64,000 nt of DNA from Pseudomonadota bacterium (GCA_018971485.1 JAGXAQ010000003.1:144252-208251), one strand, 5' to 3'. Counted from the first letter of the stretch, positions 38,527-48,470 are shown. Notes: generated by a model from the letters alone, not told the origin. Program-made: numbers and translations.

Positions 38527-38721
38527 ATGAAATATACCGTTCTGTCTGCCGCAATTATCGCTCTTGCACTTACAGCCTGCCAAAAGAAGGAAGCCGCTCC
38601 TGCTGATAACAGCGCCGCTCCTGCAGCTTCTGCTCCTGCAGCTCCTGCTGCTACACCAGCTGCTCCTTCCGGTGAAGCCACCACATCAGCACCTGCAGCT
38701 CCAGCTTCAGGCAGCAACTAA
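38527..38721 (+). CDS. Small Ala/Pro-rich lipoprotein
   Basis: A 64-residue protein with signal MKYTVLSAAIIALALTAC, whose LTAC is a lipobox with Cys18 as the lipidated residue. The mature part QKKEAAPADNS is followed by low-complexity Ala-Pro-Ser repeats to the end. No catalytic domain is possible; it may be a spacer-like envelope lipoprotein of unknown role. It has its own promoter, a clear ribosome binding site and a strong terminator, suggesting abundant expression. Confidence 0.8.
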   Translation: MKYTVLSAAIIALALTACQKKEAAPADNSAAPAASAPAAPAATPAAPSGEATTSAPAAPASGSN

Positions 38722-38764
38722 GCAGTTAAAAGCCATTCATACTAAAATATGTTTGGCAAAAGAG

Positions 38765-38802
38765 CCCCGGATATCATCCATTGGATGAGTCTGGGGTTTT
38801 TT
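38765..38802 (+). terminator. Rho-independent terminator of the small lipoprotein gene
   Basis: CCCCGGA and CATCC pair with GGATG and TCTGGGG around ATT, followed at once by six T. The structure is a textbook intrinsic terminator 43 bp after the lipoprotein stop codon. Confidence 0.9.
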
Positions 38803-38825
38803 GTCTAATTTTAATCAGCTATCCT

Positions 38826-39587
38826 TTAAATGGTAAGCCAATTAAATCCCTTATCCTGGCTTGCCACATTAATCCATTCCTTTTCACAATCTAATACAGT
38901 CGCAAGAGCTGCTCTAGCTAGAGCAGGAGTATTATTCTTCTCGCTTAAATGCGCTGCAATTAAATGGCTTAAGCGAGAAAAATCTAAATTGGCCAGAAGC
39001 CGGGCCGCATCAGCATTGCTCATATGCCCATAAGGGCCACCAATTCGACGCTTCAAGTTCAAGGGATAGTGACTTTCTTGTAACATTTTCTCATCATGGT
39101 TACACTCTAACACGAGCGCATCCAATCCAGTCAGGATGTTTTCAATATGTTCTGTCGGCCTACCGGTATCCGTCAATATCCCCAAACGCTTGTCGCCATC
39201 ACTCACAACAAACTGAACAGGCTCTCTTGCATCATGAGGGACCGTAAACGGAACAAAATTTAAGTCCCCAATAAAAAAAGGCGAATCCGCCTCAATCAGG
39301 TTAACCTCGACATTTTTTAGGGAGTGCTCAATCATGCGCCATGTTCCATAAGTTAGCCATATCGCCAACTTATAACGCCGGGCAATACGTGCGATACCCT
39401 GAACATGATCGGCATGTTCATGCGTCACGACAATACCCCTGATCTGCTCAATTAACAGATTAAGGCGGGCAAGTCTGGACTGGGTCTCATAAATCCCAAA
39501 ACCACAGTCCAAAAGAATAGTGGTTTTCCCTGAATTACAGACAAGTGCATTACCCCCACTGCCACTGCCCAAGGAAGCAAATCGCAT
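38826..39587 (-). CDS. MBL-fold metallohydrolase, WalJ/YycJ-like
   Basis: A beta-lactamase-fold hydrolase of 253 residues: MRFASLGSGSGGNALVCNSGKT, the metal motif VVTHEHADHVQGI, then ILTDTGRPTEHI and VLECNHDEKML. Members resemble bacterial YycJ/WalJ 5'-exonuclease-type proteins; the actual substrate is uncertain. It follows bamC by 14 bp and dapA-bamC-MBL appears to be one operon, an arrangement I associate with betaproteobacteria. Confidence 0.88.
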   Translation of the reverse strand: MRFASLGSGSGGNALVCNSGKTTILLDCGFGIYETQSRLARLNLLIEQIRGIVVTHEHADHVQGIARIARRYKLAIWLTYGTWRMIEHSLKNVEVNLIEADSPFFIGDLNFVPFTVPHDAREPVQFVVSDGDKRLGILTDTGRPTEHIENILTGLDALVLECNHDEKMLQESHYPLNLKRRIGGPYGHMSNADAARLLANLDFSRLSHLIAAHLSEKNNTPALARAALATVLDCEKEWINVASQDKGFNWLTI

Positions 39588-39601
39588 AAATACTCACCAG
39601 A

Positions 39602-40720
39602 CTATTTAAGGGCTTTATCTAAAACAGCGATAATTTTTCTCGCAAGATTGTTTTCAAGTGGAAGACCATTTGCATCCTGGATTTGAATCAATGAACTTTT
39701 TTGATCGCCAGTCACTTTAACATGATACTCACCTGCTGTTATTTTCTTGGGCGGTGACTTTTTCCAAAACTCAATTTTAGACCACCATGATGTATCAACA
39801 TGTCTGATTGGCAGCTCAGTCTTATATTTCACATAATATATGCCAGAAGCCCTGTCACGATTCTCCACCATAAAATCTTCTCGATCCAAAGCCAAGCCTA
39901 TACGCCTCCATGCATTTTTAAATCCCTGCTTAATAAACAAGGCAGTACCTTGATCTACTATCTTTGCTCGAACCCGATTTAAGTCTAAAACCTGATTTTT
40001 AGCTGATTCTGTTGAGACACCAAACCGCTGAAGCAGATTCATCAATTGACCCAACTCATTTCTAGGATTGGGTGGCAAAGCGTGCCAATCAGAATTCCCA
40101 TTAGTCTCAATGGCACCATGATAACTAACATAGACTTCTGTCGTATCGGGTTTCGCACCTCGCTCTAACCGAGTAGAGTACATACTCATTTCACCCATGA
40201 GATTACTTTGGCCACCACCCGATTCTATCTGAGGCGAGCTTAAACCAATAGGTCGCCAATTGGTTTGCATTACTCCAGTCAATGCATTTTTATAAGTCAG
40301 TTTATAACCTTGATCTTCCCAATAGGATTCTACAATCGGCCAGACCAGATGTGCAGGTAAATTAACGCGAAGCCAACGTGTCTGACCATCACGTTTAAGT
40401 ACAGCCTTATTGCTTCCTGGCAAAACGACCAAACCTGCCTTCACACATGTGCCCTGAACCGAAACATGACTATGATTTTTCGAATACTCTGAGTAAGTCG
40501 TCTCGTTAACACTATTTGGAATATTATATTCATCGCTTGCAGAAGGAAGAGTTAATCCAGGGGGAACATCAATAGGTGGATGTAGACGAGCTGCTTTATA
40601 ATTTTGAGATGGATTAGTTCCAAACGGATTAAGCTTATCAAGCGTTGAACATCCAGTCAAAGCAGTCATCATGACAATACTTACCACCAATTTCCGACTA
40701 TTTATCATTTTTCTATCCAT
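39602..40720 (-). CDS. bamC: Outer membrane protein assembly factor BamC
   Basis: BamC (NlpB) is a lipoprotein subunit of the BAM complex that inserts beta-barrel proteins. A signal sequence ends in the lipobox ALTGC (STLDKLNPFG after it), followed by the unstructured N-terminal region (PPIDVPPGLTLPS, a BamD-binding type segment) and two helix-grip domains. From the ATG at 40720 it has 372 residues; the ATG at 40708 is also possible. It starts 4 bp after dapA. Confidence 0.88.
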   Translation of the reverse strand: MDRKMINSRKLVVSIVMMTALTGCSTLDKLNPFGTNPSQNYKAARLHPPIDVPPGLTLPSASDEYNIPNSVNETTYSEYSKNHSHVSVQGTCVKAGLVVLPGSNKAVLKRDGQTRWLRVNLPAHLVWPIVESYWEDQGYKLTYKNALTGVMQTNWRPIGLSSPQIESGGGQSNLMGEMSMYSTRLERGAKPDTTEVYVSYHGAIETNGNSDWHALPPNPRNELGQLMNLLQRFGVSTESAKNQVLDLNRVRAKIVDQGTALFIKQGFKNAWRRIGLALDREDFMVENRDRASGIYYVKYKTELPIRHVDTSWWSKIEFWKKSPPKKITAGEYHVKVTGDQKSSLIQIQDANGLPLENNLARKIIAVLDKALK

Positions 40721-40724
40721 AAGA

Positions 40725-41603
40725 TTACTGCAACACACCAGCAAGTTGCATTGCATGGCGCAAGGTTACATGATGGGTATCTGACAAGAGCGTCAAGGGT
40801 AATCTGATCCCCTCACGGATTAGCCCCATTTCTTTTAGTGCCCACTTAACTGGGATGGGGTTAGCCTCAACGAAGAGTTTTTGATGAAGACCAATAAGTC
40901 GACCGTTAATTGACACCGCATTAACAACATTTCCAGAAAATGCCTGCTCACACATCTGATGCATAAGCGCAGGCGCAACATTCGCTGTGACAGAAATCAC
41001 ACCATGCCCACCCATGAGCATTACGGCCAAGCCACTTGAATCATCGCCACCATAAACCGCAAAATCTTTTGGCACCCTGGAAAGCAAATCAGTACAACGC
41101 TCCATACTACCGGTTGCATCCTTAACACCAATGATATTAGATATTTCAGAAAGGCGTACAACCGTATCATTTGCTAAATCAACTGCAGTTCTTGAAGGCA
41201 CATTATAAAGAATCTGTGGAACATCTACTGCTTCAGCAACAGCCCGATAATGCCGATATAAACCTTCCTGCGTCGGACGGTTATAATAAGGGGTAACAAG
41301 CAAGCACGAGTGCACACCCTGCTTTGCAGCATATCGGGTTAACTCTATTGCTTCAGCAGTTGAATTTGCTCCCGTTCCTGCTATGACAGGAATACGTCCT
41401 GCAGCATGTTGAGATACCGCTTCTATCAGCAGGCAATGCTCATCATAATCAACAGTCGGAGATTCACCCGTCGTTCCGACCACAACTATTCCGTCTGTTC
41501 CAGATGCAATGTGAAAGTCTACCAGTGATCTCAGATTATCAAGATCAAGACTGCCATCCTCAAACATTGGTGTTACGATAGCAACCAAGCTACCTTTTAA
41601 CAT
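40725..41603 (-). CDS. dapA: 4-hydroxy-tetrahydrodipicolinate synthase
   Basis: DapA condenses pyruvate with aspartate semialdehyde in lysine and peptidoglycan synthesis. The 292 residues show GTTGESPTVDYDEH (Thr-Thr pair), the catalytic tyrosine in ILYNVPSRTAVDL, the Schiff-base lysine in IIGVKDATGSMER, and GGDDSSGLAVMLMGGHGVISV. It is the first gene of the dapA-bamC-MBL group. Confidence 0.98.
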   Translation of the reverse strand: MLKGSLVAIVTPMFEDGSLDLDNLRSLVDFHIASGTDGIVVVGTTGESPTVDYDEHCLLIEAVSQHAAGRIPVIAGTGANSTAEAIELTRYAAKQGVHSCLLVTPYYNRPTQEGLYRHYRAVAEAVDVPQILYNVPSRTAVDLANDTVVRLSEISNIIGVKDATGSMERCTDLLSRVPKDFAVYGGDDSSGLAVMLMGGHGVISVTANVAPALMHQMCEQAFSGNVVNAVSINGRLIGLHQKLFVEANPIPVKWALKEMGLIREGIRLPLTLLSDTHHVTLRHAMQLAGVLQ

Positions 41604-41728
41604 ATTATCTTACCCAATCAAAAAGACTTAGTGTAACCGATATTCCCTACGCTTGAAACAAAGCGCTAAAACAGCCTTGAGCAAAAAACCAGTTAAGCAT
41701 CTTAAGCCAATGACAACCAACATAAAAT

Positions 41729-42277
41729 TCAACACTTTCTTACTGCAAAAATACGCTGCACACAAGCCAATCTTGGCTTACTGACATAGCCATCTTCGTA
41801 GCTCAATACTTGGCAGCTTCCGTTTACAAAATCAATTAACTCACCTGGTGCTAAAAGATATTCAGGTCTTTTAGGATGGCCAAAATGTTCATTGCCCAAG
41901 GCAAATGTTTCATAAATAAGACAGCCACCCACTACCAAGCTTTCAATCATAGAAGAAATAATTGGTCGGAATAGATAATTAGTCACAACTATGCCTGAAA
42001 ATTCATTCGCCATAAAAGGCCAAGGATCATTTTCCAAATCGCAATGTAATGGAAACACATCATTTTCATGACATTGGGTAACTCTATTAATATCAATATC
42101 CACTGCAACAACCTGCAATCCCAGTCTAGCCAAATAGTTGCTATGGCGGCCGCTTCCACAGGCCAAATCAAGAACCCTACCGCCTGGAACAATGCACCCT
42201 GACCACCGCTTTACCCATTCTGATGGTGCTTCACTAAGACAGCATCCCTCATCTACAACATGAACCTCTTTAGACAT
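41729..42277 (-). CDS. Class I SAM-dependent methyltransferase
   Basis: A small methyltransferase of 182 residues. The SAM-binding motif I is RVLDLACGSGRHSNYLARLG, followed by VVAVDID (motif II acidic residue) and GIVVTNYLFRP. It resembles the TehB-like group by size, but substrate cannot be assigned. It is 46 bp downstream of dnaQ on the same strand, possibly the end of the methyltransferase-rnhA-dnaQ group. Confidence 0.82.
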   Translation of the reverse strand: MSKEVHVVDEGCCLSEAPSEWVKRWSGCIVPGGRVLDLACGSGRHSNYLARLGLQVVAVDIDINRVTQCHENDVFPLHCDLENDPWPFMANEFSGIVVTNYLFRPIISSMIESLVVGGCLIYETFALGNEHFGHPKRPEYLLAPGELIDFVNGSCQVLSYEDGYVSKPRLACVQRIFAVRKC

Positions 42278-42323
42278 AATCTTTTATCTCATAATCAGAA
42301 CCAATATAAATTGGTTACGTATT

Positions 42324-43061
42324 TTAGAGTTTATTCTTAAACCAAACACATGCCCCATCACTTTGATTCTGAATATCAAGCAACTGGGCTTGATGTAAGC
42401 TCAATTCATTGTCATTGGCCTTTACGATATAAACATCAGGTAATGGTCTTGAACCTTCTTGTGAAGAAGGCTGCGATATGGGGGCTGTATCCATAACCAA
42501 ATTTGCCTGCCCACGAGTCATCGCAAGATAGACCTCAGCCAATAACCCTGCATCTAAAAGAGCCCCATGCAAGGTTCTGCTGGAATTATCTACCCCATAA
42601 CGTTTACACAAGGCGTCCAAGCTGTTTCGTTGACCGGGATGTAATTCACGGGCAAGACGTAAGGAATCAGTAATTACTGGGCAATATTCTTCAACGGGAT
42701 TCAAACCTGCCCGCATAAGCTCAGAATTAATAAAGCCAATATCAAAAGATGCATTATGAATAATCAATTCAGCACCTTTTATAAACCGGCAAAAGTCTAT
42801 GGAAATATCTTTGAAGACAGGCTTTCCTTCAAGAGCATTGAGACTGATTCCATGAACAGCCTCAGCTGCCGGGTCTATATCTCGCTGGGGATCAATGTAT
42901 TCATGATAAGTTGAACCCGTCAACTGACGGTTAATCATTTCAACTGCGGCAATTTCAATAATCCGATGCCCTTCACGAACTTCAAGACCTGTTGTCTCAG
43001 TATCTAAAAAAACAAAACGTAATGGTTGTGATAATTCTACCAAAATCCTACCCAATTCCAT
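42324..43061 (-). CDS. dnaQ: DNA polymerase III epsilon subunit (proofreading exonuclease)
   Basis: DnaQ is the 3'-5' proofreading subunit. Exo motifs are visible in order: FVFLDTETTGLEVREGHRIIEIAAV (D and E), IIHNASFDIGFINSELMRAG, and LHGALLDAGLLAEVYLAM with the catalytic His and Asp. The C-terminal tail that binds alpha is present; total 245 residues, normal size. It follows rnhA by 41 bp, a conserved pairing. Confidence 0.96.
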   Translation of the reverse strand: MELGRILVELSQPLRFVFLDTETTGLEVREGHRIIEIAAVEMINRQLTGSTYHEYIDPQRDIDPAAEAVHGISLNALEGKPVFKDISIDFCRFIKGAELIIHNASFDIGFINSELMRAGLNPVEEYCPVITDSLRLARELHPGQRNSLDALCKRYGVDNSSRTLHGALLDAGLLAEVYLAMTRGQANLVMDTAPISQPSSQEGSRPLPDVYIVKANDNELSLHQAQLLDIQNQSDGACVWFKNKL

Positions 43062-43102
43062 TCAATTAAGAAAATATATCTATCAATTTATCAAGATACC
43101 CA

Positions 43103-43573
43103 CTATATTATTTTTGCCTTCTTTTCCTGCGCTTCAAATACGCCTAGATTGGCAAGTGCATCAGCCCGCTCATTTTCTAAATGTCCATCATGGCCACGAA
43201 CCCAGTTCCATGACACCTGATGATTCTGTGTAATCTCGTCCAATCTCTTCCATAAATCTACATTCTTAACTGGCCCATTAGAGCTTGTCCTCCACTGACG
43301 CCGCTTCCAGTTCGGCAGCCACTCAGAAATTCCCTTCTGAACATACTGAGAGTCAGTATAAAGAAAAACCTGGCAAGCCGTCTTTAACGTTTCTAAGGCA
43401 TGGATAACCGCCACTAATTCCATTCGATTATTAGTTGTAAGTAACTCTCCACCATATATTTCCTTTTCCTTATCCTTGAAGCGTAATAAAGCACCCCAAC
43501 CTCCAACCCCAGGGTTCCCCTTACATGCCCCATCAGTATAAATACTTACTATCGGTAAATTTTGCTTTAACAT
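43103..43573 (-). CDS. rnhA: Ribonuclease HI
   Basis: RNase HI cuts RNA in RNA-DNA hybrids. The catalytic acidic residues are in [38 protein letters not shown] and [10 protein letters not shown], with the basic handle region [19 protein letters not shown]. Length 156 residues is typical. Its ATG directly abuts the stop of the upstream methyltransferase gene. Confidence 0.97.
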   Translation of the reverse strand: MLKQNLPIVSIYTDGACKGNPGVGGWGALLRFKDKEKEIYGGELLTTNNRMELVAVIHALETLKTACQVFLYTDSQYVQKGISEWLPNWKRRQWRTSSNGPVKNVDLWKRLDEITQNHQVSWNWVRGHDGHLENERADALANLGVFEAQEKKAKII

Positions 43574-44302
43574 TTAAACCACTTCCTTTTGACAGCCACA
43601 TTCACGCTGTGAAGCAGCACGTTTACGGGCGGCCAATATGCTTTTATCCTGCCATTCTGGACGTATTAGGCGCATACCCAATACCTTTTTTCTAGCCTGG
43701 AGAAAATAAACCCCACCTGCGATTCCCCACCATCTATCTCCAGCTTTTTCCATAAAAACAAAGCGGTTAATCCAATTACGCTTTGCAAACGGAGGGGTAT
43801 AGCACGCAAAACGCCCTCCTACTACCTCAAAGTTTAATAGTGCCAGCCAGTCCTTAACTCGTACCAAAGATATAAAATCAGCACTCCATGGTAATTGCTG
43901 GCCTGATTTTGGCAAAATTTTCATAAGCCCAAATAAGCCAAATGGATTAAACCCTGACAAAAGAACCTGCCCATCCGGGACTAAAATACGCTCAACTTCA
44001 CGCAAAATTGGGTGTGGTTCATCACTAAACTCAAGCACATGAGGAAGTATTACCAAATCAACTGACTGATTGGCGAAGGGAAGTTGATTATTTTTTAGAT
44101 AGACCTTTCCTGCATCGATCCCTGCAGAAAACCGATGAGGCATCCGGCAACTATCAAGAAAATCCTCGTAACACATCCCAATCTGAATGGCATGAAAACC
44201 AAAAATGTCTGCGGCAGTCTTTGTAAAATAAGCGCGCTCGCAAGACAACACATATTGACCCAGGGGGGTTTTAAACCAGTCATCAATAGAAGGGGTTGAC
44301 AT
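43574..44302 (-). CDS. SAM-dependent methyltransferase next to gloB/rnhA
   Basis: The 242-residue protein, from the ATG at 44302, begins MSTPSIDDWFKTPLGQYVL and has a Methyltransf_11-type core: VDLVILPHVLEFSDEPHPILREVERILVPDGQVLLSGFNPFGLFGL. It is the conserved uncharacterised methyltransferase found between gloB and rnhA in many proteobacteria. Motif I is weak (DAGKVYLKNNQLPFANQSVD nearby). A start at 44344 would overlap gloB, so it is rejected. Confidence 0.82.
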   Translation of the reverse strand: MSTPSIDDWFKTPLGQYVLSCERAYFTKTAADIFGFHAIQIGMCYEDFLDSCRMPHRFSAGIDAGKVYLKNNQLPFANQSVDLVILPHVLEFSDEPHPILREVERILVPDGQVLLSGFNPFGLFGLMKILPKSGQQLPWSADFISLVRVKDWLALLNFEVVGGRFACYTPPFAKRNWINRFVFMEKAGDRWWGIAGGVYFLQARKKVLGMRLIRPEWQDKSILAARKRAASQRECGCQKEVV

Positions 44303-44330
44303 CGAATGAGCATCAGCGCCAAGATAAAGT

Positions 44331-45095
44331 ATGCTTACTATCATACCAGTTCCTGCCTTTATGGATAACTACATATGGATGCTCACAAGAAATGGCTATG
44401 CCGTGGCCATTGATCCTGGAGATGCGCAAGTTGTTATAGACTGGCTCGAAAAAACCGGGCATCAATTATCTGCAATCCTTAATACTCACCACCATCAGGA
44501 TCATACTGGAGGAAATGCCAAGCTACAGGAGCGCTTCCAAATCCCAATTTATGGTCCGGCTAATGATCCTATACCTGCTCTTACCCGGAAATTAAAAGAA
44601 GGAGATAGTTTAGGCTTGGACGAAATTTCTCTGACTCTTCGAGTCATTGATATCCCAGGTCATACCCTTGGACATATTGGCTATATTGGTGACAATTTTG
44701 TCTTTTGTGGCGACACACTGTTTGCAGCTGGCTGTGGCCGTGTATTTGAAGGTACTCCTGCAATGATGCTTGCCTCTTTGGATAAACTTGCCTCACTGCC
44801 TAACGCCACTAAAGTCTATTGTGCACATGAATACACCCTTTCTAATCTTCAGTTTGCACTACAGATTGAACCACAGAACCAGGATCTCCAATTATTCAAC
44901 AAACAATCCGAAATCCTCAGAAAACAAAATTTGCCCACGATTCCTACCACAATCGAAACAGAGAAAAAAATTAATCCTTTTCTTCGTTGCAGAGCTCAAA
45001 ATGTAGCCACTACCGCACATAAACTATATGCGGCTAACGTCCATGATCCGGTTTCTGTCTTTTCTTCTCTTAGAGAAGCAAAAAACAGTTTTTGA
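44331..45095 (+). CDS. gloB: Hydroxyacylglutathione hydrolase (glyoxalase II)
   Basis: GloB cleaves S-lactoylglutathione in methylglyoxal detoxification. The metal motif THHHQDHTGG, IDIPGHTLGHIGYI, FCGDTLFAAGCGRVFEGTP and VYCAHEYTLSNL match the family, and the C-terminal glutathione-binding part ends INPFLRC...FSSLREAKNSF. The 254 residues are the usual length. It is divergent from the methyltransferase gene with 28 bp between starts. Confidence 0.97.
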   Translation: MLTIIPVPAFMDNYIWMLTRNGYAVAIDPGDAQVVIDWLEKTGHQLSAILNTHHHQDHTGGNAKLQERFQIPIYGPANDPIPALTRKLKEGDSLGLDEISLTLRVIDIPGHTLGHIGYIGDNFVFCGDTLFAAGCGRVFEGTPAMMLASLDKLASLPNATKVYCAHEYTLSNLQFALQIEPQNQDLQLFNKQSEILRKQNLPTIPTTIETEKKINPFLRCRAQNVATTAHKLYAANVHDPVSVFSSLREAKNSF

Positions 45096-45190
45096 TCCTT
45101 TTTAGTTTTATATCAAACTATTAAAGGCTGTTCTCATCTCAAACCTTGAGTTAACTGGCTAATTTAGCGATTTAATCTATTTAATTTTCC

Positions 45191-45220
45191 TTGACTGAAG
45201 TCTTGTTGAACCGATACCAT
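45191..45220 (+). promoter_or_regulatory. Candidate promoter of mltD
   Basis: TTGACT (45191-45196) and TACCAT (45215-45220) are separated by 18 bp, upstream of the mltD-like gene. The -35 box is near consensus, the -10 box is weaker. The gap 45096-45328 holds no gene. Confidence 0.35.
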
Positions 45221-45328
45221 CCGTGTTACTAGAAAAATTATGGTGGTAATTCTGGACGTACCAAGACTGAAATACAGATAATTCGAATAACTGACTGCTT
45301 ATTTATGGCAGTTCTTGATTGTTTATTA

Positions 45329-47155
45329 ATGCAAAATAGGTTATTTCTTCTCTTGACTTTGGGGGTTGTTCTAACTGGGTGTGCAAACATGCCAGATACT
45401 CATTCGCCTAAGATGTACGAAAATATAGCAGTTACTACCCAGGCAAATAAATCCTCATCCAATAATAAAACAACACCATCAAATGTCAGTCCAGATACTC
45501 CGATCACAACCGATAACAACATTACTAAGAATCAGGGGCAAGACCTAACCAATCAAAATAACCAAACAGCAAGCTTCAACGAAACAGATATTGATACAAA
45601 TACCCGCAATTTACTCAACCTGATTCGATCAAATCTAAGCTTACCAAATTTAGAAACCCCCTTAGTTGCACAAGACGAAGAATGGTATCGCTTACGCCCG
45701 GATTACGTAAAAAGAATGCTGGAACGAAGCAAGCGTTATTTGTACTACATAGTTAGCCAAGTCAAGGCGCGAAATATGCCCATGGAAATTGCATTATTGC
45801 CAATGGTTGAATCTGGCTTCAATCCGAAAGCGCTTTCTTCCAGCAATGCATCCGGTATATGGCAATTTATACCCGAAACTGGCAGGGATTTTGGATTAAA
45901 TCAAAACCACTGGATGGATGAACGTCGAGATATTAAAGCTGCAACTAATGCAGCACTGACTTACTTGCAACACTTGCATAGTGATCTAGGGAACTGGTAC
46001 CTGGCCCTTGCTGCATACAATTGCGGGGAAGGACTGGTCAATCAATTAATTGCACAACAAAGAGCCCGTAACCTCCCTACGGACTACCTGTCTTTACCTT
46101 TACCTGCGCAAACCAAAAATTATGTTCCAAAACTATTGGCTGTAAGAGATATCATCAAACATCCTGAAAAGTATGGACTTGAAACTGATTTCATTCCAAA
46201 CAAAGCCTATTTCAAATCTGTAGAATTAAATGAACCACTAGACGTTTACCAAGCAGCAAGGCTTGCAAAAATATCAATTAATGAATTTAGGGCCTTAAAT
46301 CCTGCTTACACTCATTCATTCATTCCTAAAGCATCAGGGGCAATCCTGCTTCCGGTCAATCAGGTTGCTATTTTTAAGGAAAATATTAAAAACTATGATA
46401 ATCCGTTAAAGGATTGGGGAAAGTATTTCACAAGACCAGGAGAGCCATTAATTCGAGTAGCGCTACAAACAGGTACAACAGTACAAATGATCGCCAGAGT
46501 CAATGGCCTGCCTAATAACGCCTATTTCCGATTCAGAAACAGGCAAGTCGTACTAACACCACCTTTACGTAAAACATATGTGGCTCGCTATCACAGTGGT
46601 GATTACACCTATAAAGTTCGTCCGGGCGATACCATGTACGGAATTGCAAAGGCCCACGATATCAATCTACAAAGGCTAATTGCACTAAATGAAGGCCGCA
46701 CCCATTTAAGCCTGGGGGAAACCATACATTTACCATACTTCTCTCATACTAAAGGTCTTTACCGGTCCGGCCAACATAATATTGAATTAGCAAAAAAAAA
46801 TACAGAACGGCGCTTTACCAATACCTATAAAGTCCGCCCAGGCGATACTTTATATAAAATTGCACTGGCTCGGAACATCAGCCTAAAAAAATTAATTGAA
46901 ATGAATAAAGGGCGAACGATTCTAAAACCTGGCGAGACTCTATATATCACAAAATCAACAGATCCAATCATTGCGAGCAGAAATCATCTACAAAAACATG
47001 TCCAACTTACTCACTATACGGTACGGCGGGGTGATACGCTTGATTCGATTGCACATCGCTTTAAAGTCAATATCCACGATATTGAACGGTGGAACAAGAT
47101 ACCTAAACAGCAAATATTGCACCCTGGAGATCATGTAATGCTGTATGGTGGTTAG
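45329..47155 (+). CDS. mltD: Membrane-bound lytic murein transglycosylase D
   Basis: MltD cleaves peptidoglycan glycan strands. From the ATG at 45329 (608 residues) a lipoprotein signal MQNRLFLLLTLGVVLTGC leads to a Ser/Thr/Asn-rich linker, then the SLT domain (ALLPMVESGFNPKALSSSNA with the catalytic Glu, GIWQFIPETGRDFGL, ALAAYNCGEG), and three LysM repeats near the C-terminus, each with R-x-GDT (VRPGDTMYGIA, VRPGDTLYKIA, VRRGDTLDSIA). An ATG at 45305 is an alternative. It is a single gene. Confidence 0.93.
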   Translation: MQNRLFLLLTLGVVLTGCANMPDTHSPKMYENIAVTTQANKSSSNNKTTPSNVSPDTPITTDNNITKNQGQDLTNQNNQTASFNETDIDTNTRNLLNLIRSNLSLPNLETPLVAQDEEWYRLRPDYVKRMLERSKRYLYYIVSQVKARNMPMEIALLPMVESGFNPKALSSSNASGIWQFIPETGRDFGLNQNHWMDERRDIKAATNAALTYLQHLHSDLGNWYLALAAYNCGEGLVNQLIAQQRARNLPTDYLSLPLPAQTKNYVPKLLAVRDIIKHPEKYGLETDFIPNKAYFKSVELNEPLDVYQAARLAKISINEFRALNPAYTHSFIPKASGAILLPVNQVAIFKENIKNYDNPLKDWGKYFTRPGEPLIRVALQTGTTVQMIARVNGLPNNAYFRFRNRQVVLTPPLRKTYVARYHSGDYTYKVRPGDTMYGIAKAHDINLQRLIALNEGRTHLSLGETIHLPYFSHTKGLYRSGQHNIELAKKNTERRFTNTYKVRPGDTLYKIALARNISLKKLIEMNKGRTILKPGETLYITKSTDPIIASRNHLQKHVQLTHYTVRRGDTLDSIAHRFKVNIHDIERWNKIPKQQILHPGDHVMLYGG

Positions 47156-47421
47156 GGCGCAACCAAAAGAACCATCATAGTTACTTTACAATAATTTGTA
47201 TGTTCTTGAACTCTAAATACACACCGCTCACTCACGACTGAACCAAAATAAAATTCCATGTCTTAGTCGAAAAACATCCGGTATTTAAATTGTTTTAATC
47301 AAGCTAAAAATAGCTGTTTTCAATTTTGAATGCTTGTCTCACCGGGAAATTTGACAGGTGATTCAAGCGAACTCTTCAAGTTCAGGTTATAATCAGCGCC
47401 ATTATCATAGAAAGGACAATC

Positions 47422-48207
47422 ATGGGATTTCTCAAAGGGAAACGAATTCTGATCACCGGTCTTATTAGTAATCGTTCAATAGCTTATGGAATAGCCCAGG
47501 CTTGCAAACGAGAAGGAGCAACCCTTGCCTTTACCTATCAAAACGAGCGTATAAAATCTCGTGTAACCGATCTTGCAAAGGATTTTGACTCCCCCCTCGT
47601 TTTCCCCTGCGACGTAGCAGAAGATCAACAAATTCAATTTTTATTTGAGGAACTCCGTACACATTGGGATGGTTTGGAAGGGCTAGTACATTCAGTTGCG
47701 TTTGCACCAAAAGAAGCACTCGAAGGTGATTATCTTAATTCTGTAACACGAGAAAACTTTCTGGTTGCGCATGATATTAGCTCTTATAGTTTTGCTGCCC
47801 TAGCCAAAGCGGCACGTAGCCTATTAGCCCATCGCAACGCATCTTTATTAACACTCAGCTATCTTGGCGCAATAAGACCCGTTCCGAATTATAACGTCAT
47901 GGGTTTAGCCAAAGCCTCTTTAGAAGCAAACGTCCGCTATATGGCCCAAAGCCTTGGTGGAGAAAATATCAGAGTAAATGGAATTTCAGCTGGGCCCATT
48001 AAAACCCTGGCTGCTTCTGGTATTTCAGATTTCGGAAAGATACTGGATTACGTCGCACACAATTCCCCTTTAAAAAGAAATGTAACCCAAGAAGAAGTGG
48101 GAAATGCTGCAGCATTTTTATTATCTGATCTTGCTTCTGGCATAACGGGAGAAATTACTTATGTAGATTCTGGTTTTAATATTACTACATTAGGTGAATT
48201 ACCCTAG
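47422..48207 (+). CDS. fabI: Enoyl-[acyl-carrier-protein] reductase (NADH)
   Basis: FabI performs the last step of the fatty acid elongation cycle. In 261 residues, [13 protein letters not shown] is the cofactor loop, and the catalytic Tyr147, Tyr157 and Lys164 in [20 protein letters not shown] match the E. coli Y146, Y156, K163. Residue 93 is Ala where E. coli has Gly, a common natural form. AGAAAGGACAATC precedes the ATG. A terminator follows. Confidence 0.97.
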   Translation: MGFLKGKRILITGLISNRSIAYGIAQACKREGATLAFTYQNERIKSRVTDLAKDFDSPLVFPCDVAEDQQIQFLFEELRTHWDGLEGLVHSVAFAPKEALEGDYLNSVTRENFLVAHDISSYSFAALAKAARSLLAHRNASLLTLSYLGAIRPVPNYNVMGLAKASLEANVRYMAQSLGGENIRVNGISAGPIKTLAASGISDFGKILDYVAHNSPLKRNVTQEEVGNAAAFLLSDLASGITGEITYVDSGFNITTLGELP

Positions 48208-48260
48208 CCATACCTTTAGCCCTAATCTTTATTATTGCTCCCAATATAACCTCAATACCT

Positions 48261-48301
48261 AATAGCACCCTACAGCTGTTGTGTTACAGGGTGCTATTTT
48301 A
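48261..48301 (+). terminator. Rho-independent terminator of fabI
   Basis: AATAGCACCCT (48261-48271) pairs exactly with AGGGTGCTATT (48288-48298) across a 16-nt loop, followed by a T-rich run. It lies about 55 bp beyond the fabI stop. Confidence 0.85.
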
Positions 48302-48393
48302 TACCTGGCCATTATTCCTAGGCAGAGCCACTTAAATCAACAGAAAATTTTAATTAAGCTAACTGATTCATTAAATTTACGGGGTAATTTTAC

Positions 48394-48470
48394 TGGCGGA
48401 GCGGACGGGGTTCGAACCCGCGACCTCCGGCGTGACAGGCCGGCATTCTAACCAACTGAACTACCGCTCC
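48394..48470 (-). tRNA. tRNA-Asp (GTC)
   Basis: The minus strand folds as a 77-nt tRNA: acceptor GGAGCGG with CCGCTCC, D-arm TAGTTCAGTTGGTTAGAA, anticodon arm GCCTGTCACGC giving anticodon GTC, T-loop TTCGAAC, and encoded CCA. It lies downstream of ppiD, on the same strand. Confidence 0.96.

Noticed and set aside
47422..48207. Ala93 in FabI as a mark of triclosan resistance
   Set aside because: Ala at this place occurs naturally in many sensitive FabI proteins, so no conclusion can be drawn.
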